A stretch of 64,000 bases of DNA, from assembly GCF_023757625.1 (NCBI RefSeq), contig NZ_JALGBZ010000001.1:620001-684000 (forward strand), read 5' to 3'. Below are positions 43,864 to 53,092 of the stretch, piece after piece. This DNA is from Halomonas sp. S3-1-1. GTDB lineage: Bacteria > Pseudomonadota > Gammaproteobacteria > Pseudomonadales > Halomonadaceae. How positions within the stretch are numbered: position 1 is the stretch's first letter; the number at the start of each line of letters is the position of its first letter. The notes under the pieces were generated by a model. It worked only from the letters and a program-made list of their open reading frames with translations, made no database searches and was not told where the DNA came from. The position numbers and the translations under genes were made by a program.

Positions 43864-45198
43864 GTGGCGGCGTTTGACCTCCACGCTCAGGCGGCCTTCA
43901 CCCAAGCGTAGCGACAGCGTCTGGCCAGGCGCCGTGTCCTCGGCGCGGCGCACGACCTGGCCGGCGCTGTCCTGGGCGATAGCGTAGCCTCGGCCCAGCA
44001 CGGCCAGCGGGCTCACCGCGTTGAGCTCGCGGGCAACACTCGAAAGCCTTGCGCGGCGCGCCTCCAACGTGCGCTCCACCGCGCTTTTCAGGCGGCGGTC
44101 GAGCTGGGTCAGGCGCGCCTGCTCGGCCTGGTGTAGCCGCGCCATGTCCTGGCTTGCCAGCCGTTTGGTGAGCTGGGCCACGCGGCTCTGCTGCTGACCA
44201 AGCGTTTGATTCATGGCGCGCTGCAGGCGCTGGGCGAGTGAATCGACGTGCTGCCGGCGCTGTGCGAGCTGCTCGCCGGGGTGTTTGAGCCGGGCGCGCA
44301 GGTGATCCAGCCGCTGGCTTTCACGCTGAAGGCTGGCGCGAACGGCGCGGGTCAGGCGCGCCTCGCTTTGCTCCAGCGCCTGCAAAAGCGCCCGGCCATC
44401 CGGCACCAGCCGCTCTGCCGCCGCCGAGGGCGTGGGGGCGCGCACATCGGCGGCGAAGTCAGCAAGCGTGGTATCCACCTCGTGACCCACCGCGGACATC
44501 ACCGGCAGGCGCGAGTTGAAAATCGCCCGTGCCAGGTGTTCGTTGTTGAACGCCCACAGATCTTCCAGACTGCCGCCGCCGCGGGTGATCAGCACGGCGT
44601 CGCGCGCCGGGTCCAACCGCGTTTGGCGGTTTAAAAGCGCCAGCGCCGAAATCATCGCCGGTGCCGCGTCTGCGCCCTGCACCGGCACGGGAATGAGCGT
44701 CACCTCAGCAAGCGGCCAGCGCGCTTTGAGGACCGCCAGCACATCGCGAATCGCCGCGCCGCTGGCCGAGCTCAGAATCAAAAGCTTGCGCGGCGGGTAG
44801 GGCAGGGGGCGGGCGTTGGCAAACACGCCTTCACCGTCGAGCTGCGCTTTTAGCCGCTCGAAGGCCGCCAACAGCTCACCGAGCCCTGCCGCCTGCACCG
44901 CCTCGGCGATCAGCTGGTAGTCGCCACGCGGCTCGAACAGCGACACCTTGCCTCTGAGCTTCACCTGGTCGCCGTCGCGCATCGGCGCGGCCACGAACCG
45001 CGCGCGCTGGCGAAACAGCGCGCAGCGCACTTGGGCGCGGTCGTCCTTCAGCGTGAAGTAAATATGCCCGGAGGCGGGTTTGGAAACGTTCGAAAGCTCG
45101 CCTTCGACCCACACCTCGCCCATGTCGCGCTCGAGCGCCTGGCGCGCTTGCTTGTTGAGGTCGCTGACGGAAAGGGCGGTAGGCGGTTGAGCACTCAT
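43855..45198 (-). CDS. xseA: Exodeoxyribonuclease VII large subunit
   Basis: The 447-residue protein has the XseA layout: an OB-fold (ALSVSDLNKQARQALERDMGEVWVEGELSNVSKPASGHIYFTLKD), the catalytic domain with LILSSASGAAIRDVL, TRGGGSLEDLWAFN and SAVGHEVDTTLADFAADVRAPTPSAAAE, then a long coiled coil and a C-terminal GYAIAQDSAG. It degrades single-stranded DNA with XseB. The ATG at 45198 gives the family-typical start. Confidence 0.95.
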   Translation of the reverse strand: MSAQPPTALSVSDLNKQARQALERDMGEVWVEGELSNVSKPASGHIYFTLKDDRAQVRCALFRQRARFVAAPMRDGDQVKLRGKVSLFEPRGDYQLIAEAVQAAGLGELLAAFERLKAQLDGEGVFANARPLPYPPRKLLILSSASGAAIRDVLAVLKARWPLAEVTLIPVPVQGADAAPAMISALALLNRQTRLDPARDAVLITRGGGSLEDLWAFNNEHLARAIFNSRLPVMSAVGHEVDTTLADFAADVRAPTPSAAAERLVPDGRALLQALEQSEARLTRAVRASLQRESQRLDHLRARLKHPGEQLAQRRQHVDSLAQRLQRAMNQTLGQQQSRVAQLTKRLASQDMARLHQAEQARLTQLDRRLKSAVERTLEARRARLSSVARELNAVSPLAVLGRGYAIAQDSAGQVVRRAEDTAPGQTLSLRLGEGRLSVEVKRRHKK

Positions 45199-45305
45199 GA
45201 AGGCGTTTCCAGATCGATTCGGGAATTCATACATCAGGCCACGTAACATAGCGCATTTATTGCCCACCAGCACTTGGGCGGCATCACCGGCTATCAGGAG
45301 ACGCC

Positions 45306-45815
45306 ATGGACCACCACGCCACACCGCTGATCGCTTTTTATCGCGGCGAGGCCAGCGACCATAAAGGGCGACAGGTCGACGAACTTTGGGGCTTGTCGCC
45401 TTTCTGGCTGGAGCACACCCACGACTATATTCAGTGGCTGTTTCCGATTCCCGAGGCAGGGCGTTTCAACGGCTTCGCGCCCACGCTCACCGGCGAAGAC
45501 CGGCAAGCGTTCGCCGACGACGCAGGGCTTCGAGCGCGGCAGCAAACGTCGCTGGATGTCATGCTGAGCTTTTTTGGGCTGGAGCGAGAGAGCGAGACGA
45601 TCACGGCCACCCCAAACCTGAACATGCGCGAGCACATCTGGCTAAAAGCCGGCGGGCACAATCACCTGCGCATTTCGCGGATGATTCGCTCGCTGGCGTA
45701 CTGCCACCAGCCGACACTGGCCGCGAGCGTTCAGGAAGCGGTCATTCGTATTGGAAAAAGCCACGGTATCGTATCGGATACCTCGACCAGGTACTGGATC
45801 GAAGCCACCGCGTAG
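45306..45815 (+). CDS. Opioid growth factor receptor (OGFr_N)-like domain protein
   Basis: The 169-residue protein matches the OGFr_N domain: FYRGEASDHKGRQVDELWGLSPFWLEHTHDYIQWLFPIPEAGRFN and the TITATPNLNMREHIWLKAGGHNHLRISRMIRSL segment. Bacterial members are widespread single-domain proteins of unknown function. A CAGGAG ribosome site precedes the ATG. It is divergent from xseA and upstream of guaB. Confidence 0.8.
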   Translation: MDHHATPLIAFYRGEASDHKGRQVDELWGLSPFWLEHTHDYIQWLFPIPEAGRFNGFAPTLTGEDRQAFADDAGLRARQQTSLDVMLSFFGLERESETITATPNLNMREHIWLKAGGHNHLRISRMIRSLAYCHQPTLAASVQEAVIRIGKSHGIVSDTSTRYWIEATA

Positions 45816-45880
45816 CGAGTACAGCACCATTGATGGTGGCGCTTGTTCGAAATTAGCCACCGCGCGAGCACACCATCACA

Positions 45881-45910
45881 TTGATGACGCACACCCTAAA
45901 ACGCTATAAT
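45881..45910 (+). promoter_or_regulatory. Likely sigma-70 promoter of guaB
   Basis: TTGATG at 45881-45886 and a perfect TATAAT at 45905-45910 are separated by 18 bases, about 55 bases before the guaB start. Confidence 0.55.
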
Positions 45911-45964
45911 GGTCGATTAATTTTCCTCGCCCCATCTTCCCACTGTTCAATGGGTGTTGCCGCT

Positions 45965-47434
45965 ATGCTACGTATGGCCCAAGAAGCGCTTACGTTCGAT
46001 GACGTACTCCTCGTTCCTGGCTTCTCCGACGTTCTTCCCAAGGATGTCAGCCTCAAAACCCGCCTGACCCGCAATATCACGCTCAATATTCCGCTGGTTT
46101 CCGCCGCCATGGACACGGTGACCGAAGCGCGACTGGCGATTGCGATGGCCCAGGAAGGCGGCATCGGCATCATCCACAAGAACATGAGCATCGCGCAGCA
46201 GTCCGCCGAGGTCCGCAAGGTCAAAAAGCACGAAAGCGTGATCGTGAAAGACCCGGTCACCGTGAGCCCGAACGCGAAGCTCGAAGACCTGCTCAACATG
46301 GCGAACGAGTTCGGCTTCTCCGGCTTCCCGGTAGTCGAAGGCGAAACGCTGGTCGGTATCGTCACCGAGCGTGACATGCGCTTTCAGCCCAACGTAGGCG
46401 ACAGCGTCGCCGACATCATGACCCCGCGCGAGCGCCTGGTTACCGTCTCTGAAGGTACCGATCTCGAAACCAGCAAAGCCAAGATGCGCGAGCACCGCAT
46501 CGAAAAAATGCTGATCGTCGACGACGCCTTCCATCTGCGTGGCCTGGTCACCTTCCAGGACATCGAGAAGGCGCGCACCTACCCGAACGCCGCGAAAGAC
46601 AGCGACGGCCGCCTGCTGGTCGGCGCCGCGGTCGGTACCGGTCCGGAAACCGCTGACCGCATTACCGCGCTTGCCGAAGCCGGCGTGGATGTCGTCATCG
46701 TCGATACCGCCCACGGCCACTCTCAGGGCGTGATCGACCGCATTCGCTGGGTGAAAGAGCACTTCCCCGAGATTCAAGTCGTCGGCGGCAACATCGCCAC
46801 CGCCGCCGCCGCCCGCGCGCTGGCCGAAGCCGGCGCCGACGGCGTGAAAGTGGGCATCGGCCCGGGCTCGATCTGCACCACGCGCATCGTCGCCGGTGTC
46901 GGCGTGCCGCAGATCACCGCGGTCTCCAACGTCGCGGCCGCGCTCAAGGAGTTCGACATTCCCCTGATCGCCGACGGCGGCGTGCGCTTCTCCGGCGACC
47001 TGGCCAAGGCGATTGCCGCTGGCGCCAGCGCCGTAATGGTCGGTGGCCTGCTGGCCGGCACCGAGGAAGCCCCGGGCGAGGTCGAGCTTTATCAGGGCCG
47101 TACCTACAAGGCGTATCGCGGCATGGGTTCCATGGGCGCGATGTCGCAAAGCCAGGGCAGCGCGGATCGCTACTTCCAGGACAAGAGCGCCGGCGCCGAG
47201 AAGCTGGTGCCGGAAGGCATTGAAGGCCGCGTGCCGTACAAGGGCATGATGAGCGCCATCGTCCATCAGATGATGGGCGGGCTGCGCGCCTCCATGGGCT
47301 ACACCGGCTGCCATAACGTCGAAGAGATGCGCACCAAGCCGGAGTTCGTGCAGATCACCGGCGCCGGCTTCAACGAATCGCACGTGCACGATGTGCAGAT
47401 CACCAAGGAAGCCCCCAACTACCGGGTGAGCTAA
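45965..47434 (+). CDS. guaB: Inosine-5'-monophosphate dehydrogenase
   Basis: The 489-residue protein has [12 protein letters not shown], the paired CBS domains (about 90-205), nucleotide-binding [18 protein letters not shown] with catalytic Cys304, and the flap [16 protein letters not shown]. It oxidises IMP to XMP, the committed step of GMP synthesis. The ATG at 45965 is chosen by comparison with known GuaB N-termini (MLR-A-EALTFDD). guaA follows. Confidence 0.96.
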   Translation: MLRMAQEALTFDDVLLVPGFSDVLPKDVSLKTRLTRNITLNIPLVSAAMDTVTEARLAIAMAQEGGIGIIHKNMSIAQQSAEVRKVKKHESVIVKDPVTVSPNAKLEDLLNMANEFGFSGFPVVEGETLVGIVTERDMRFQPNVGDSVADIMTPRERLVTVSEGTDLETSKAKMREHRIEKMLIVDDAFHLRGLVTFQDIEKARTYPNAAKDSDGRLLVGAAVGTGPETADRITALAEAGVDVVIVDTAHGHSQGVIDRIRWVKEHFPEIQVVGGNIATAAAARALAEAGADGVKVGIGPGSICTTRIVAGVGVPQITAVSNVAAALKEFDIPLIADGGVRFSGDLAKAIAAGASAVMVGGLLAGTEEAPGEVELYQGRTYKAYRGMGSMGAMSQSQGSADRYFQDKSAGAEKLVPEGIEGRVPYKGMMSAIVHQMMGGLRASMGYTGCHNVEEMRTKPEFVQITGAGFNESHVHDVQITKEAPNYRVS

Positions 47435-47453
47435 CCCCGGGGTCAGTATTGAT

Positions 47454-47481
47454 GCGGCGGGCCTTGGCCCGTCGCTTGCTT
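47454..47481 (+). other. Hairpin between guaB and guaA
   Basis: GCGGCGGGCC and GGCCCGTCGC form a ten-base stem (one G-U pair) with a two-base loop, followed by TTGCTTTT. It could attenuate read-through from guaB into guaA. Confidence 0.5.
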
Positions 47482-47537
47482 TTAGAGCCTTATTAAAGCC
47501 TTCGCGGCCGCGCTTACACTGCTTGAGAGATACCGCC

Positions 47538-49115
47538 ATGACCGACATTCACGCCCACAAGATTCTGATCCTCGATTTCGGCTCCCAGTACACCCAGCTG
47601 ATCGCCCGCCGCGTGCGCGAGATCGGCGTGTATTCCGAAGTGCGCGCCTTCGATATCACCGAAGAGGAGATCCGCGAGTACAACCCGAACGGCATCATCC
47701 TCGCCGGTGGCCCGGAATCCGTGACCGAACTGGAATCTCCGCGCGCACCGCAGTGCGTGTTCGAGCTGGGCCTACCGGTCTTCGGTATCTGCTACGGCAT
47801 GCAAACCATGGCCGAGCAGCTCGGCGGCAAGGTGGAAGGCTCGCAAAAGCGCGAGTTCGGCTACGCCCAGATCCAGATCGACGAAGACAACGCGCTGTTC
47901 AACGGCATCAAGGACCACGTGGATGCTGAAAGCGGCAAGGCGCTGCTGGATGTATGGATGAGCCACGGCGACAAGGTAGCCCAGGCGCCCGCCGAGTTTA
48001 CCGTAACGGCTTCCACCTCCAGCTGCCCGATCGCCGCCATGGTGTGGGAAGAGAAGCAGTTCTATGGCGTACAGTTCCACCCGGAAGTGACCCACACGTT
48101 GCAGGGCCAGCGCATCCTCGAGCACTTCGTGCTGGATATCTGTCAATCCGAGAAGCTCTGGACCCCGGCGCAGATCATCGAAGACCAGGTTCAGCGCGTG
48201 CGCGAGCAGGTGGGCGACCGCCACGTGCTGCTCGGTCTTTCCGGCGGCGTCGACTCCTCCGTGGTCGCGGCACTTCTCCACAAGGCGATTGGCGACCAGC
48301 TCACCTGCGTCTTTGTGGATAACGGCCTGCTGCGCAAGGCAGAAGGCGACCAGGTGATGGAAACCTTCGCCAGCCATATGGGCGTGAAGGTAATCCGCGT
48401 GGACGCCGAAGACCTGTTCCTCGACAAGCTCAAGGGCGAAAACGACCCGGAAGCCAAGCGCAAGATCATCGGCAACACGTTCATTGACGTGTTCGACGAC
48501 GAGGCCAGCAAGATCGAAGGCGTGGAGTTCCTGGCCCAGGGCACCATCTACCCGGACGTGATCGAATCCGCCGCCAGTAAAACCGGCAAGGCGCACGTGA
48601 TCAAATCCCACCACAACGTGGGCGGTCTTCCGGAAACCATGAAGCTCAAGCTGGTCGAGCCGCTGCGCGAGCTGTTCAAGGACGAAGTGCGCAAGCTCGG
48701 CCTCGAGCTCGGTCTGCCGTATGACATGGTCTACCGCCACCCCTTCCCGGGGCCGGGTCTGGGCGTGCGCATTCTCGGCGAAGTGAAAAAAGAGTACGCC
48801 GATATCCTGCGTGAAGCCGACGCCATCTTCATCGAAGAGCTGCGCGCCTCCGGCTGGTACGAGAAAACCAGCCAGGCCTTCGCCGTGTTCCTGCCGGTCA
48901 AATCCGTCGGCGTGGTCGGCGACGGCCGCCGCTACGAATGGGTCATCGCACTGCGCGCCGTCGAAACCATCGACTTCATGACCGCCCGCTGGGCGCACCT
49001 GCCCTACGAGCTGCTGGAGAAGGTGTCCAACCGGGTGATCAATGAGCTGGAGGGGGTTTCTCGGGTGACTTATGATGTGAGCAGTAAGCCGCCGGCTACT
49101 ATTGAGTGGGAGTGA
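47538..49115 (+). CDS. guaA: GMP synthase (glutamine-hydrolysing)
   Basis: The 525-residue enzyme has a class I glutamine amidotransferase domain (Cys85 in FGICYGMQ, His181 and Glu183 in FHPEVTHT), an ATP-pyrophosphatase P-loop SGGVDSS at 235-241 and a C-terminal dimerisation domain ending KPPATIEWE. It converts XMP to GMP. From about 49041 the codons become visibly less GC-rich (GTT TCT CGG GTG ACT TAT GAT and on to the stop). This is as expected if an inserted element supplied the 3' end. The ATG at 47538 gives the standard start. Confidence 0.96.
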   Translation: MTDIHAHKILILDFGSQYTQLIARRVREIGVYSEVRAFDITEEEIREYNPNGIILAGGPESVTELESPRAPQCVFELGLPVFGICYGMQTMAEQLGGKVEGSQKREFGYAQIQIDEDNALFNGIKDHVDAESGKALLDVWMSHGDKVAQAPAEFTVTASTSSCPIAAMVWEEKQFYGVQFHPEVTHTLQGQRILEHFVLDICQSEKLWTPAQIIEDQVQRVREQVGDRHVLLGLSGGVDSSVVAALLHKAIGDQLTCVFVDNGLLRKAEGDQVMETFASHMGVKVIRVDAEDLFLDKLKGENDPEAKRKIIGNTFIDVFDDEASKIEGVEFLAQGTIYPDVIESAASKTGKAHVIKSHHNVGGLPETMKLKLVEPLRELFKDEVRKLGLELGLPYDMVYRHPFPGPGLGVRILGEVKKEYADILREADAIFIEELRASGWYEKTSQAFAVFLPVKSVGVVGDGRRYEWVIALRAVETIDFMTARWAHLPYELLEKVSNRVINELEGVSRVTYDVSSKPPATIEWE

Positions 49116-49150
49116 ACGAGTAGCATTGCAATAGAATAGTATGGAGGCTA

Positions 49151-49180
49151 AGCCGTTGGTTTTTAATCAACGGCTTTTTT
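49151..49180 (+). terminator. Rho-independent terminator of guaA
   Basis: AGCCGTTG and CAACGGCT form an eight-base stem around a nine-base loop, followed by six T. It lies 35 bases after the guaA stop. Confidence 0.85.
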
Positions 49181-49264
49181 ATTATACGATAATAACTAAA
49201 ATTAATATTGACTTTTTGTGGCTATAGCTGTTAATAATTCTAATTATTATTAAGGGGGGTGGCT

Positions 49265-49849
49265 GTGAGTACATTCAAACTGAAAATACTAGCTATCATT
49301 ATATTCTCTTTTGCTTCTTACGCATGTTTTTCTGCCTTATTGCCTCAGAGTAGTTCTTCAATAGAACTTACCTCTGAAGCGACATATGAGGAGCCATCAC
49401 ATCATAACGATCTTATCGGAAGGATTGAGAGCTTAGAGGAAGTAATCGGTAGCATTCTTATAACAAGTGATTATCACGTTAGAGAAAAAATGAGCTACTC
49501 TGACTGGGCAGCTATAACCTTGGCTTGCGTTGCTATTTTAGTAACTATTCTAGGGGTTTTGATTGCTTTGCTTTCGGTTTGGGGGTATAGGAATATAGCT
49601 AGAGAGGCTAAGACATCTGCTGAAAATGTTTCTAACACTATATCTTCCGCCATTGCTCAACAGCAAGTGGAAAATTGTATCAATGATATAGCTAAAGAAG
49701 AATTGATTAAATTAATTGACAGCGGTGATCTTCAAAAGCATCTAGAAGATGCAGTAGACTTAATATATAGAAACTATGCTTTAACTGGCGGTTCAAATAA
49801 TGGCTTTAGTAAATATCCTGAGATAGATGAAGAAGGTAAAGCTGAATGA
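49265..49849 (+). CDS. Unknown two-helix membrane protein upstream of the ImmA/IrrE peptidase
   Basis: The 194-residue protein is not recognised. Helix one spans about residues 6-26 (LKILAIIIFSFASYACFSALL), possibly a signal anchor. A polar segment of about 50 residues follows, then helix two (about 82-106, AAITLACVAILVTILGVLIALLSVW). The cytoplasmic tail is helical and acidic (SNTISSAIAQQQVENCINDIAKEELIKLI). The GTG at 49265 is preferred to the GTG at 49259 because the AAGGGGGG ribosome site touches the latter. Its stop overlaps the peptidase start by four bases. Codons are AT-rich, unlike guaA. Confidence 0.7.
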   Translation: MSTFKLKILAIIIFSFASYACFSALLPQSSSSIELTSEATYEEPSHHNDLIGRIESLEEVIGSILITSDYHVREKMSYSDWAAITLACVAILVTILGVLIALLSVWGYRNIAREAKTSAENVSNTISSAIAQQQVENCINDIAKEELIKLIDSGDLQKHLEDAVDLIYRNYALTGGSNNGFSKYPEIDEEGKAE

Positions 49850-50343
49850 AATACTCACCTGAATGGAATCAGCTACCAAACGATAAGCGTTTTATAATTG
49901 AAAATTTACAAACTACTCTTCCTGTCAAATTAGGGGTAATAGCAAAGGAGTTTGGCTTAGAAGTTAAAACAGCGACTTTACCTCCGAATATATCTGGTGA
50001 AATAAAAGAGAAAGATGGTAGGATTTTTATTAGAGTAAATAGACATGATGTAAAGGCTAGGCAAAGATTTACTTTAGCTCATGAAATTGCGCATTTTTTG
50101 TTACACCGGCATCTTTTAAAAGATGGTATACAGGATGATGCTCTGTATAGATCAAAACAGTCGGACAAAGTTGAGGCTGAAGCAAATCGGTTAGCTGCCG
50201 ATATATTAATGCCTTTAAAGGCTTCGTTAGAGTTGATAAAAGAAAAGAGTGATCTTTTTAAAGGAGATATTTTGTACGAAGAGGTGGCTAATGAAATGGG
50301 TGTTTCAACTACGGCTTTAAAAATTAGATTAGGTAAGATATAA
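49846..50343 (+). CDS. ImmA/IrrE family metallo-endopeptidase
   Basis: The 165-residue protein is a compact zinc peptidase: HEIAH at residues 79-83 with Glu80 as catalytic base, a probable third ligand Glu112 in the KVEAEANRLAADILMP motif, and a C-terminal helical VANEMGVSTTALKIRLG. ImmA cleaves an XRE-type repressor in ICEBs1 and IrrE cleaves DdrO in Deinococcus. No XRE gene is present here, so its substrate is unknown and may be one of the neighbours. It is coupled to the membrane-protein gene by a four-base overlap. Confidence 0.9.
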   Translation: MKYSPEWNQLPNDKRFIIENLQTTLPVKLGVIAKEFGLEVKTATLPPNISGEIKEKDGRIFIRVNRHDVKARQRFTLAHEIAHFLLHRHLLKDGIQDDALYRSKQSDKVEAEANRLAADILMPLKASLELIKEKSDLFKGDILYEEVANEMGVSTTALKIRLGKI

Positions 50344-50349
50344 GATACC

Positions 50350-51453
50350 ATGAATATTGTAGCTAATTATAAATATATACCTATTATGTCACTGCAACCT
50401 GCGGAAATGGCTGCCTTGGAAGAGTTGGCCGAAAAAGATAAAGATATTATTTTACCCTTTATATGTTTGAAGGGATGGGTGAGTTCTCATAAGTTAGAGA
50501 ACTCTCTTATGCGGATTGATAGATCTATAGGTAAGCGTAATCTGATTCTTGATATAGATAAGGAATTCTTATCTAATAACCAAAAAAAGAATCCTAAGCG
50601 AGAGGTAGTTGCTCAGCTGGAATCTTTTTTAGATTCTAGTGAGGGTTATAAAAATTGGACAGTGTTTGTCAAGGATAATGAAAATTACATCCCTGCTTTA
50701 CAGTTGGATGATCTATCGCAGCTAGATCTTCAAGTTAAAAATTTTATAAGTTTGAAGCGTTTTTTTGTAGTAAGGATTTGTCTTGAGGAGGGGAAGCGAA
50801 TTTCCTCTGAAAATTTAAGGTTTGTAATAAAAGTTTTGCTAGAAAATAGTGTTAGAGAAACATTGTTTATTTTTGACCTTGGTGATCTAAGTAGAAAGGA
50901 GCTTTTAGAGCGTCATCAATATTCAGAGCTTGTTAAAAGTGTTTATCAACGTTTTAATGAAGCCACCTTCTGTGTTTCTGGTACTTCTTTCCCTTATAGT
51001 TTTGCTGGCTCTTATCGTGGTGAATTGCCAATATATGAGCGTCAGATTTTCGACTATATTGAAAAAGAAAATCAAAGTGCTAAGATGATTTACTCCGATA
51101 GGGCAAGTACTAGAGCGGGTAAAATGGGTGGCGGTGGAGGCCCTACTCCGGTACGATTAGATTATCCACTAAAGCACGATTGGCGTTTTATTAGGAAAGA
51201 AAATAACGGAGCGAGGAGTAAGGAAGATTTATATCAAGAAGCTGCTTTAGAAATGATGAAGTGCGATTATTGGAGTCAAGCGGTTCGAGTGTGGGGGACA
51301 CAAATGATTGAACGAACCAGCCTCAGGGATCCTTATGCAATAACTTCACCACAAAGAGCCACTGCAGCAAGAATAAATATACACCTATTTCAACAGTTAT
51401 ATTATCATTATAATATTGAAAATGTAGATACTGAAGAGGACTGGGAGGATTAA
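50350..51453 (+). CDS. Beta family protein (PF14350-type)
   Basis: The 367-residue protein resembles the phage-related beta family: YKYIPIMSLQPAEMAALEELAEKDKDIILPFICLKG at the start, a TIM-barrel-like succession of strands and helices, and the C-terminal AGKMGGGGGPTPVRLDYPLKHDWRFIR and YWSQAVRVWGTQMIERT. The biochemical function is unknown. It starts six bases after the peptidase gene, with the same AT-rich codon usage, and its stop overlaps the convergent nuclease gene. Beta family proteins often occur with ImmA/IrrE peptidases in mobile DNA. Confidence 0.75.
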   Translation: MNIVANYKYIPIMSLQPAEMAALEELAEKDKDIILPFICLKGWVSSHKLENSLMRIDRSIGKRNLILDIDKEFLSNNQKKNPKREVVAQLESFLDSSEGYKNWTVFVKDNENYIPALQLDDLSQLDLQVKNFISLKRFFVVRICLEEGKRISSENLRFVIKVLLENSVRETLFIFDLGDLSRKELLERHQYSELVKSVYQRFNEATFCVSGTSFPYSFAGSYRGELPIYERQIFDYIEKENQSAKMIYSDRASTRAGKMGGGGGPTPVRLDYPLKHDWRFIRKENNGARSKEDLYQEAALEMMKCDYWSQAVRVWGTQMIERTSLRDPYAITSPQRATAARINIHLFQQLYYHYNIENVDTEEDWED

Positions 51454-52148
51454 AGAGAAAAAGAGTCAATGCATAATCTCAGGTTTTCAATGCTTGGCTC
51501 TTGATTCAAGATTTTTTCTTTACGAGCATACTGTTTTAAAATTCTTAGATCTTCTGTAGAAACATTTTTGTTAAAGATTTCTTGCTTAAACATAGAGTAA
51601 ACTGGTCCATAACGTTTTTTAAGCGAGGATAAGCAAGCCTCTCTTAAAATATAAGCTGGCTCTTTTTCAAGCAATCCCTCAAGCTCACTTCTTTTTAAGT
51701 TTTTAGTATTTAATTTTAAAGAATTTGCTAATTGCTTTAGTTCGGATACGTTCATTAAATCAATGATTTTCTTTTTATTAGTTAATATTTTTTTATTTCC
51801 TCTTTTTATTTTCTTAAAATTTCGGCCGCTAATTACCCAAAGCCCAACATTGCTCGGTAACTTTTTTTGAAGTTGTTTAGAGTGCTTTTTTGCAGATATT
51901 ACGGTTACTTTATCAAAATATTCTAAATACTTTTCTACTTGGCCCTCTATTCTTTTTAAAGAATCTGCTTCGCTTTTTATTTCAAATGCTTCAAAGAAGT
52001 TTTTTGAAATCAATGCTAAGTCAACACGTCGAGATGATTTGTCAACTGTGAACTCATTGATTATGATATCGCTTTCATTAAGCTTTTTTGAAGTTAAAAG
52101 CTCGTTTATTAGCATTGCTTTGATGTGTGACTCTAATAGTCTATGCAT
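51450..52148 (-). CDS. Sce7726-family putative nuclease
   Basis: The 232-residue basic protein has a PD-(D/E)xK-like core: Glu32 in NEFTV, Asp43 in RRVDLALIS and Glu56-x-Lys58 in FEIKSEAD, followed by RIEGQVEKYLEYFDKVTVIS. The second half is Lys-rich with two SAP-like helical pairs. The layout fits the Sce7726 family, thought to be nucleases. The ATG at 52148 gives a typical family start; a TTG at 52220 would add 24 residues. It shares its last four bases with the beta gene, tail to tail. Confidence 0.75.
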   Translation of the reverse strand: MHRLLESHIKAMLINELLTSKKLNESDIIINEFTVDKSSRRVDLALISKNFFEAFEIKSEADSLKRIEGQVEKYLEYFDKVTVISAKKHSKQLQKKLPSNVGLWVISGRNFKKIKRGNKKILTNKKKIIDLMNVSELKQLANSLKLNTKNLKRSELEGLLEKEPAYILREACLSSLKKRYGPVYSMFKQEIFNKNVSTEDLRILKQYARKEKILNQEPSIENLRLCIDSFSL

Positions 52149-52679
52149 AAAATAATTTTCTTTCTGAACGCAACTTCTAATGAGGAGGCTTATTATAGTT
52201 GAAGTGAAATTGTTGTTCAATCTTTCTCTTTTAAATTTCAGCTCATATAATAGTTTTTATTTTCTATCATGAATATTTGCAGTGTTTTATGTTGTTTTAG
52301 GTGCATTAGATTTTTATCGTATGATTACAATTTGATATGGCAAAGCTTAATGTAGAGCTCATAGCTACAACAATTGGCTCATTATTTAGAATAAATAGGA
52401 GTGCTAATCATCGTCAGAAAAATTAGTAGTAGAATGAATAAGTATTATCCAAAATAAATGAATCTAACTTATGCCTTTAGTGTGATGTAATCATTCTGCT
52501 ACGAGATTTTGTAAAGAGTAGAAAAAGATGGTATTAAGTCAAGCGGGTGTGAGAGTGGAATGAAGATACTCATCCAGAATGCAATTTGGACCAGCCGATT
52601 TAAGTGAGGTGCTAGACTAAGCGTTACTTTCGTTTGCGTTTTTCACAGTTGCTCGCTTTCTTCAACCGATTTATCTCGA
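52149..52679. other. AT-rich noncoding stretch at the end of the foreign block
   Basis: No gene is visible. The sequence is AT-rich up to about 52530. The composition then rises, and beyond 52660 it resembles the rest of the chromosome. A short stretch at 52535-52562 loosely recalls the end of guaA but is too weak to call an attachment site. Confidence 0.4.
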
Positions 52680-52982
52680 TTATCTGCCTTTGCAGTTATC
52701 GCGATAAAGCGCTTTTTTCAGCGCCATCGCCAGCTCCTCGGTAGCGCTGTTGTAGTAAAAGCTCTCAGGCTCGGCGCCGGAAAGCGCATAGTTGCCGCAT
52801 ACCCGGTAGTTCTTATTGACACGCTTCAAGTCGGAGAGGTCGGCCAGCTCCTGATGACCTAAGCGTTCGTCGATCGCCTCGGCAATCTGGTTATCGCGCT
52901 GGTTCTCGGAGTAGATCTGACTGCCGAATATCAAACCCGCTACAACGAAAATCGAAGCGACGGGAATCCAGAGGTTATGCAT
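52680..52982 (-). CDS. Small hypothetical membrane-anchored protein
   Basis: The 100-residue protein has one N-terminal helix (about 4-22, LWIPVASIFVVAGLIFGSQIY) and a hydrophilic rest with two cysteines (C63 in YRVCGNYAL and C97 near the end), possibly a periplasmic disulfide. Codon usage is chromosomal rather than AT-rich. No family is recognised. Confidence 0.6.
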   Translation of the reverse strand: MHNLWIPVASIFVVAGLIFGSQIYSENQRDNQIAEAIDERLGHQELADLSDLKRVNKNYRVCGNYALSGAEPESFYYNSATEELAMALKKALYRDNCKGR

Positions 52983-53092
52983 AACGTGTTAGTAATAGAA
53001 TTTAAAAGCGCGCGAGTCGGCAGGTAAATGATTTAGCAGGATAATAATTTTTTTAGCCGTCAATTTTTATTGGTTGGTGAGTGCTTTCAGCG

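Noticed and set aside
45968..47548. Long frame opposite guaB
   Set aside because: Antisense shadow of guaB; no domain, no ribosome site.
52535..52562. Possible attR copy of the guaA end (GAGTGG-AATGA) at the edge of the AT-rich block
   Set aside because: Only a short core matches, with a one-base gap, and the upstream bases do not align convincingly. It could be chance in a 500-base noncoding stretch.
52555..52640. Possible insertion-sequence end between the nuclease gene and the small membrane protein gene
   Set aside because: The sequence felt element-like, but there is no transposase, no terminal inverted repeat and no target duplication.
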